Source: Sediminibacterium sp. (GTDB taxonomy: Bacteria > Bacteroidota > Bacteroidia > Chitinophagales > Chitinophagaceae). Taken from it: a stretch of DNA of 10,915 bases. The notes under the pieces were generated by a model, which did no database searches, was not told the origin of the DNA, and worked only from the letters and a program-made list of their open reading frames with translations. Every line of letters starts with the position of its first letter. Within the stretch, counting starts at the first letter, position 1. The position numbers were made by a program, and so were the translations under genes. This document shows positions 8,770 to 10,915 of this stretch, piece after piece. The stretch lies in contig JAOASV010000144.1 in assembly GCA_030158535.1 (NCBI GenBank), positions 1 to 10,915 of the forward strand, read 5' to 3'.

Positions 8770-8786
8770 ACGGGCCGGAGGCCCGT
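8770..8786 (-). repeat. GC-rich hairpin in the lon leader
   Basis: ACGGGCC and GGCCCGT form a perfect 7-bp stem around a 3-base loop, 23 bases upstream of the lon start codon. It is all GC apart from the end pair and stands out in an AT-rich spacer. No T-run follows it on the lon strand, so it is not a typical terminator. It could be a leader structure in the lon mRNA, or a dispersed palindromic (REP-like) repeat; one copy in this window cannot separate these. Confidence 0.6.
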
Positions 8787-8822
8787 CTCTAATCTTTTGC
8801 ACATAGAACTAAACAATATTGA

Positions 8823-8864
8823 TGCCAAGCTGGTACATTCATAGGAAACCGGTACAAACTGGCA
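8823..8864. repeat. Imperfect inverted repeat upstream of lon
   Basis: The left arm TGCCAAGCTGGTAC (8823-8836) is nearly the reverse complement of the right arm GTACAAACTGGCA (8852-8864), with two mismatches and one unpaired base. The arms flank a 15-base spacer. It lies where the lon promoter should be, just past the T-run of the upstream terminator. It could be an operator, a cruciform or chance. Confidence 0.4.
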
Positions 8865-8865
8865 C

Positions 8866-8897
8866 AAAAAAAAATCCTCACGACTTTGTCGTGAGGA
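8866..8897 (-). terminator. Intrinsic terminator of the small lipoprotein gene
   Basis: On the minus strand a perfect 10-bp stem (TCCTCACGAC, loop AAA, GTCGTGAGGA) is followed at once by nine T residues (8874-8866). This is a textbook rho-independent terminator, 38 bases after the stop codon of the small lipoprotein gene. It should isolate that gene from lon, which is transcribed in the same direction downstream. Confidence 0.93.
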
Positions 8898-8935
8898 CCT
8901 TCTTGCAAGAAGTATATGTTTTATAACAAATACGA

Positions 8936-9109
8936 CTAGTGAGCAGCAGCAGTTGTATCAACAGCAGTTGTGTCAGCAGTTGCAGTTGTGTCAACAGCTA
9001 CAGCAGCAGTGTCAACAGTTGCAGTTGTGTCAGCAGCAGCTTCTTTGTTTTCACCAGAGTTACATGCTACGAAAGCTACTACAGCTAAGATTGCGAATAC
9101 TTTTTTCAT
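8936..9109 (-). CDS. Small Thr/Ala/Asp-repeat lipoprotein (57 residues)
   Basis: This short frame begins MKKVFAILAVVAFVACNSG and ends TTAAAH before TAG. The first 15 residues are a lipoprotein signal peptide with Cys16 as the acylation site (FVAC; Phe at -3 is slightly off consensus). After NSGENKEAAA the rest is low complexity, built from repeated DTTA, VDT and ADTTA units. A 17-base exact repeat (8977-8993 and 9016-9032, offset 39 bases or 13 codons) shows it grew at least partly by in-frame duplication. Codon choice is narrow (ACT, GCT, GTA/GTT, GAC), as in strongly expressed genes. It has its own near-consensus promoter and a strong terminator, so it is very probably a real, well-expressed single-gene unit. 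I do not recognise a family and assign no function; a flexible envelope-anchored tether or spacer is only a guess. Confidence 0.85.
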   Translation of the reverse strand: MKKVFAILAVVAFVACNSGENKEAAADTTATVDTAAVAVDTTATADTTAVDTTAAAH

Positions 9110-9141
9110 TGTATTTGTTTTTTTGAGTTAATAATTGTGCG

Positions 9142-9172
9142 CAAAGATAGGTGTCAGATTTATATTAACAAA
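9142..9172 (-). promoter_or_regulatory. Bacteroidota sigma-A promoter of the small lipoprotein gene
   Basis: On the minus strand TTTG (9172-9169), 19 bases, then TATCTTTG (9149-9142) matches the Bacteroidota consensus TTTG-N19-21-TAnnTTTG exactly. Transcription would begin around 9135, giving a leader of about 25 AT-rich bases (AAAAAAACAAATACA before ATG) and no Shine-Dalgarno, the usual pattern for well-translated genes in this phylum. The -33 box lies 17 bases past the der stop codon. Confidence 0.85.
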
Positions 9173-9188
9173 TTTTTTGCGCTATATT

Positions 9189-10502
9189 TTATTTTTTTCT
9201 AAAGTATATGCGAATAGGCACACCCTTAAAATTAAAGCTGTTTCTGAGCTGGTTTTCTAGGTAATTACGATACGGCGACTTGATATCTTCCGGGTAATTG
9301 GTAAAAAAGGCGAAAGATGGCACCGGCGTAGGTAACTGCGTTACATATTTAATTTTAACTGTATTTCCTCTTACCACCGGAGCATGATAAGCAGCTACGG
9401 CTTTTAACATCACTTCGTTTAACTGAGATGTAGGAATTCTGCGGCGCTTGCTTTCAAAAACCTCTAACCCACTTTCGATGGCTTTAAAGATCCTGGTTTT
9501 CTCTTTTGCTGAAACAAATAAAATAGGCACATCGGTAAATGGAGCTAATTTTTGCTTCAAGTTTTTCTCGTAGTCACGTGCTGTATTCGTCTCTTTTTCA
9601 ACGAGATCCCACTTATTTACAAGCACTACAACACCCTTTCCTTTGCGGGCAGCCAAACTAAAAATTGTGATATCTTGTCCGGTCACACCCTTGTGGGCAT
9701 CAATCACAATAAAGCAAACATCGGCCTCATCCATAGCCTTAACAGCCCTGATAATGGAGTAAAACTCGAGGTCATCCTTTTCTTTTGACTTCTTTCTGAT
9801 ACCCGCCGTATCAATTAATATAAATTCTTTTTGAAATAGATTGTAATGGGTATGAATGGTATCGCGGGTTGTTCCAGCAATATCACTTACAATGGTACGC
9901 TCCTCACCTACAAGTGCATTAAGTAGTGAAGACTTCCCTACATTGGGCTGACCAATAATGGCAAACTTAGGAATGTCAGAACCTGAAATCTCAACCTCCG
10001 CATCATCTGGTTTAATTTCGGCACAAATGGCGTCCATTAAATCTCCGGTACCACTACCTGAGATGCTGGAAACGAAGAAGTTATGTTCAAAACCCATACC
10101 GTAAAATTCGGTTGCTTCTAGCTCTCTTGTTCCGTTATCTACCTTGTTTACGACTACGTAAACTGGCTTTGGAGTACGTCTTAACATGTCTGCCATGGCA
10201 TCATCCAAATCGGTAATGCCGGTAGCTACGTCCACCATAAATATAATAGCGTTCGCTTCTTCCATGGCAATTCTAACCTGCTTTCTAATTTCGGTTTCAA
10301 ACATATCGGAAGAATCTGGCACAAACCCACCCGTATCCACAAGGTTAAAACTCTTGCCATTCCACTCCGTAACACCGTACTGACGATCTCTGGTTACACC
10401 ACTAATGTCATCAACAATGGCTTTACGCTGCTCTAAGAGGCGGTTAAAAAACGTACTCTTACCTACGTTTGGCCTTCCAACAATTGCGACTGTATAGCTC
10501 AT
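9189..10502 (-). CDS. der: Ribosome-assembly GTPase Der (EngA)
   Basis: This 437-residue protein is full length for the family. It has two tandem GTPase domains and a C-terminal KH-like domain, a layout unique to Der. The first domain has GRPNVGKS (9-16), DTGG (56-59) and NKVD (119-122). The second has GQPNVGKS (184-191), DTAG (231-234), NKWD (296-299) and SAK (331-333). The KH-like domain spans about 350-437 and ends GVPIRIYFRKK. Der binds the 50S subunit and is needed for its late maturation. Start: ATG at 10502 (MSYTVAIVGRPNVGKS), which puts the first P-loop at the usual distance from the N-terminus. It follows era on the same strand after 65 bases of very AT-rich spacer. There is no hairpin in that spacer, so co-transcription with era is likely. 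No terminator is visible after der. Confidence 0.97.
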   Translation of the reverse strand: MSYTVAIVGRPNVGKSTFFNRLLEQRKAIVDDISGVTRDRQYGVTEWNGKSFNLVDTGGFVPDSSDMFETEIRKQVRIAMEEANAIIFMVDVATGITDLDDAMADMLRRTPKPVYVVVNKVDNGTRELEATEFYGMGFEHNFFVSSISGSGTGDLMDAICAEIKPDDAEVEISGSDIPKFAIIGQPNVGKSSLLNALVGEERTIVSDIAGTTRDTIHTHYNLFQKEFILIDTAGIRKKSKEKDDLEFYSIIRAVKAMDEADVCFIVIDAHKGVTGQDITIFSLAARKGKGVVVLVNKWDLVEKETNTARDYEKNLKQKLAPFTDVPILFVSAKEKTRIFKAIESGLEVFESKRRRIPTSQLNEVMLKAVAAYHAPVVRGNTVKIKYVTQLPTPVPSFAFFTNYPEDIKSPYRNYLENQLRNSFNFKGVPIRIYFRKK

Positions 10503-10567
10503 AATATATTTGTAAAATAGTTAAAATAAATATTCAAATAATTGTACCTAATTAATTGTAAATCAAT

Positions 10568-10915
10568 TTATTGATATCCATATTCTTTTAATTGACTGTC
10601 GTTATCTCTCCACTTAGGACGCACTTTAACAAAGAGTTCTAAAAACACTTTTTGTCCTACAAAGGCTTCGATATCTTGTCTGGCCTGTATCCCAATTTCA
10701 CGAATCATAGACCCGCGCTCCCCTATAATTATAGCCTTCTGGGTTTCACGGTGCACGATAATATCGGCCTGAATTTTAATGATATTTTCCTTTTCTTTAA
10801 ACTCATTGATTAAAACAGCGCTATGGTACGGGATCTCATCTCCAAATAAATGGTAAATCTTTTCCCTAATTAGCTCAGCCACGAAAAACCTGGTAGGCAT
10901 ATCGCTTAAATCATC
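10568..10915 (-). CDS. era: GTPase Era, C-terminal KH domain (cut by right edge)
   Basis: The last 115 codons of a gene whose start lies beyond the right edge. The frame is open to base 10915 (DDLSDMPTRFFVAELIREKI); the ATG at 10900 is internal. The segment matches the Era C-terminus: the RFFVAELIREKIYHLFGDEIPY helix-strand entry (R-Y at the ends), then the KH core IQADIIVHRETQKAIIIG, ERGSMIREIGIQAR and the end VKVRPKWRDND. This domain binds the 3' end of 16S rRNA during 30S maturation. The GTPase domain is outside the window. It lies directly upstream of der in the same orientation. Confidence 0.93.
   Translation of the reverse strand, partial: DDLSDMPTRFFVAELIREKIYHLFGDEIPYHSAVLINEFKEKENIIKIQADIIVHRETQKAIIIGERGSMIREIGIQARQDIEAFVGQKVFLELFVKVRPKWRDNDSQLKEYGYQ

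Larger units (their letters stand above)
8747..8865 (-). promoter_or_regulatory. lon upstream region and leader
   Basis: These 119 bases between the lon start and the terminator of the upstream mini-gene must hold the lon promoter, because that terminator should cut off read-through. I could not find a convincing TTTG/TAnnTTTG pair. The region carries a 7-bp GC hairpin close to the start codon and a larger imperfect inverted repeat further upstream, both listed separately. There is no CIRCE element (TTAGCACTC-N9-GAGTGCTAA), so HrcA control is not indicated. Confidence 0.5.

Noticed and set aside
8762..8770. Short dyad TTGTCACAA next to the lon hairpin, resembling half of a CRP/FNR-type site.
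   Set aside because: Four paired bases around one centre base is too short and common to support a regulator site.
1..10915. A hidden novel defence, mobile or CRISPR system.
   Set aside because: All large frames are recognised core genes with normal motifs and tight spacing; no transposase, integrase, toxin-antitoxin pair, direct-repeat array or abrupt composition change is visible.

Overview
The window reads as chromosomal core DNA from a member of the Bacteroidota. The evidence is two type IX secretion (T9SS) genes of a kind confined to that phylum, a Bacteroidota-type promoter (TTTG, 19 bases, TATCTTTG), AT-rich leaders without Shine-Dalgarno sequences, and a moderate-to-low GC content. 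The order is less certain; a Chitinophagales- or Sphingobacteriales-like organism is a guess. I see no mobile element, CRISPR array, tRNA or rRNA, and no gene-free stretch longer than 300 bases.

Layout. Bases 1-385 (minus strand) are the start of an inner-membrane M23-type cell-wall peptidase gene, cut by the left edge. A 93-base divergent spacer separates it from a plus-strand pair: a PorW/SprE-like TPR protein (479-2821) and a class A penicillin-binding protein, PBP1A (2838-5285), 16 bases apart. Facing them, with only 22 bases between stop codons, is a minus-strand pair: lon protease (8746-6344) followed by porQ (6321-5308). Upstream of lon lie a leader with a GC-rich hairpin, then a strong intrinsic terminator belonging to a separate minus-strand mini-gene (9109-8936). 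This gene encodes a 57-residue Thr/Ala/Asp-repeat lipoprotein and has its own clear promoter. Next comes der (EngA, 10502-9189), and the right edge cuts era (10915-10568). Both encode ribosome-assembly GTPases on the minus strand.

How they work together. Two themes meet here. One is cell envelope: a peptidoglycan synthase (PBP1A), a probable peptidoglycan hydrolase (M23) and two T9SS parts (PorW in the periplasm, PorQ at the outer membrane). The T9SS spans the wall, so grouping its parts with wall enzymes is suggestive, but the link is inference. The other is housekeeping: Lon proteolysis and Era/Der ribosome maturation. The least ordinary item is the tiny lipoprotein gene, which is short enough to be missed by gene callers yet has a near-consensus promoter, biased codon use and a perfect terminator.
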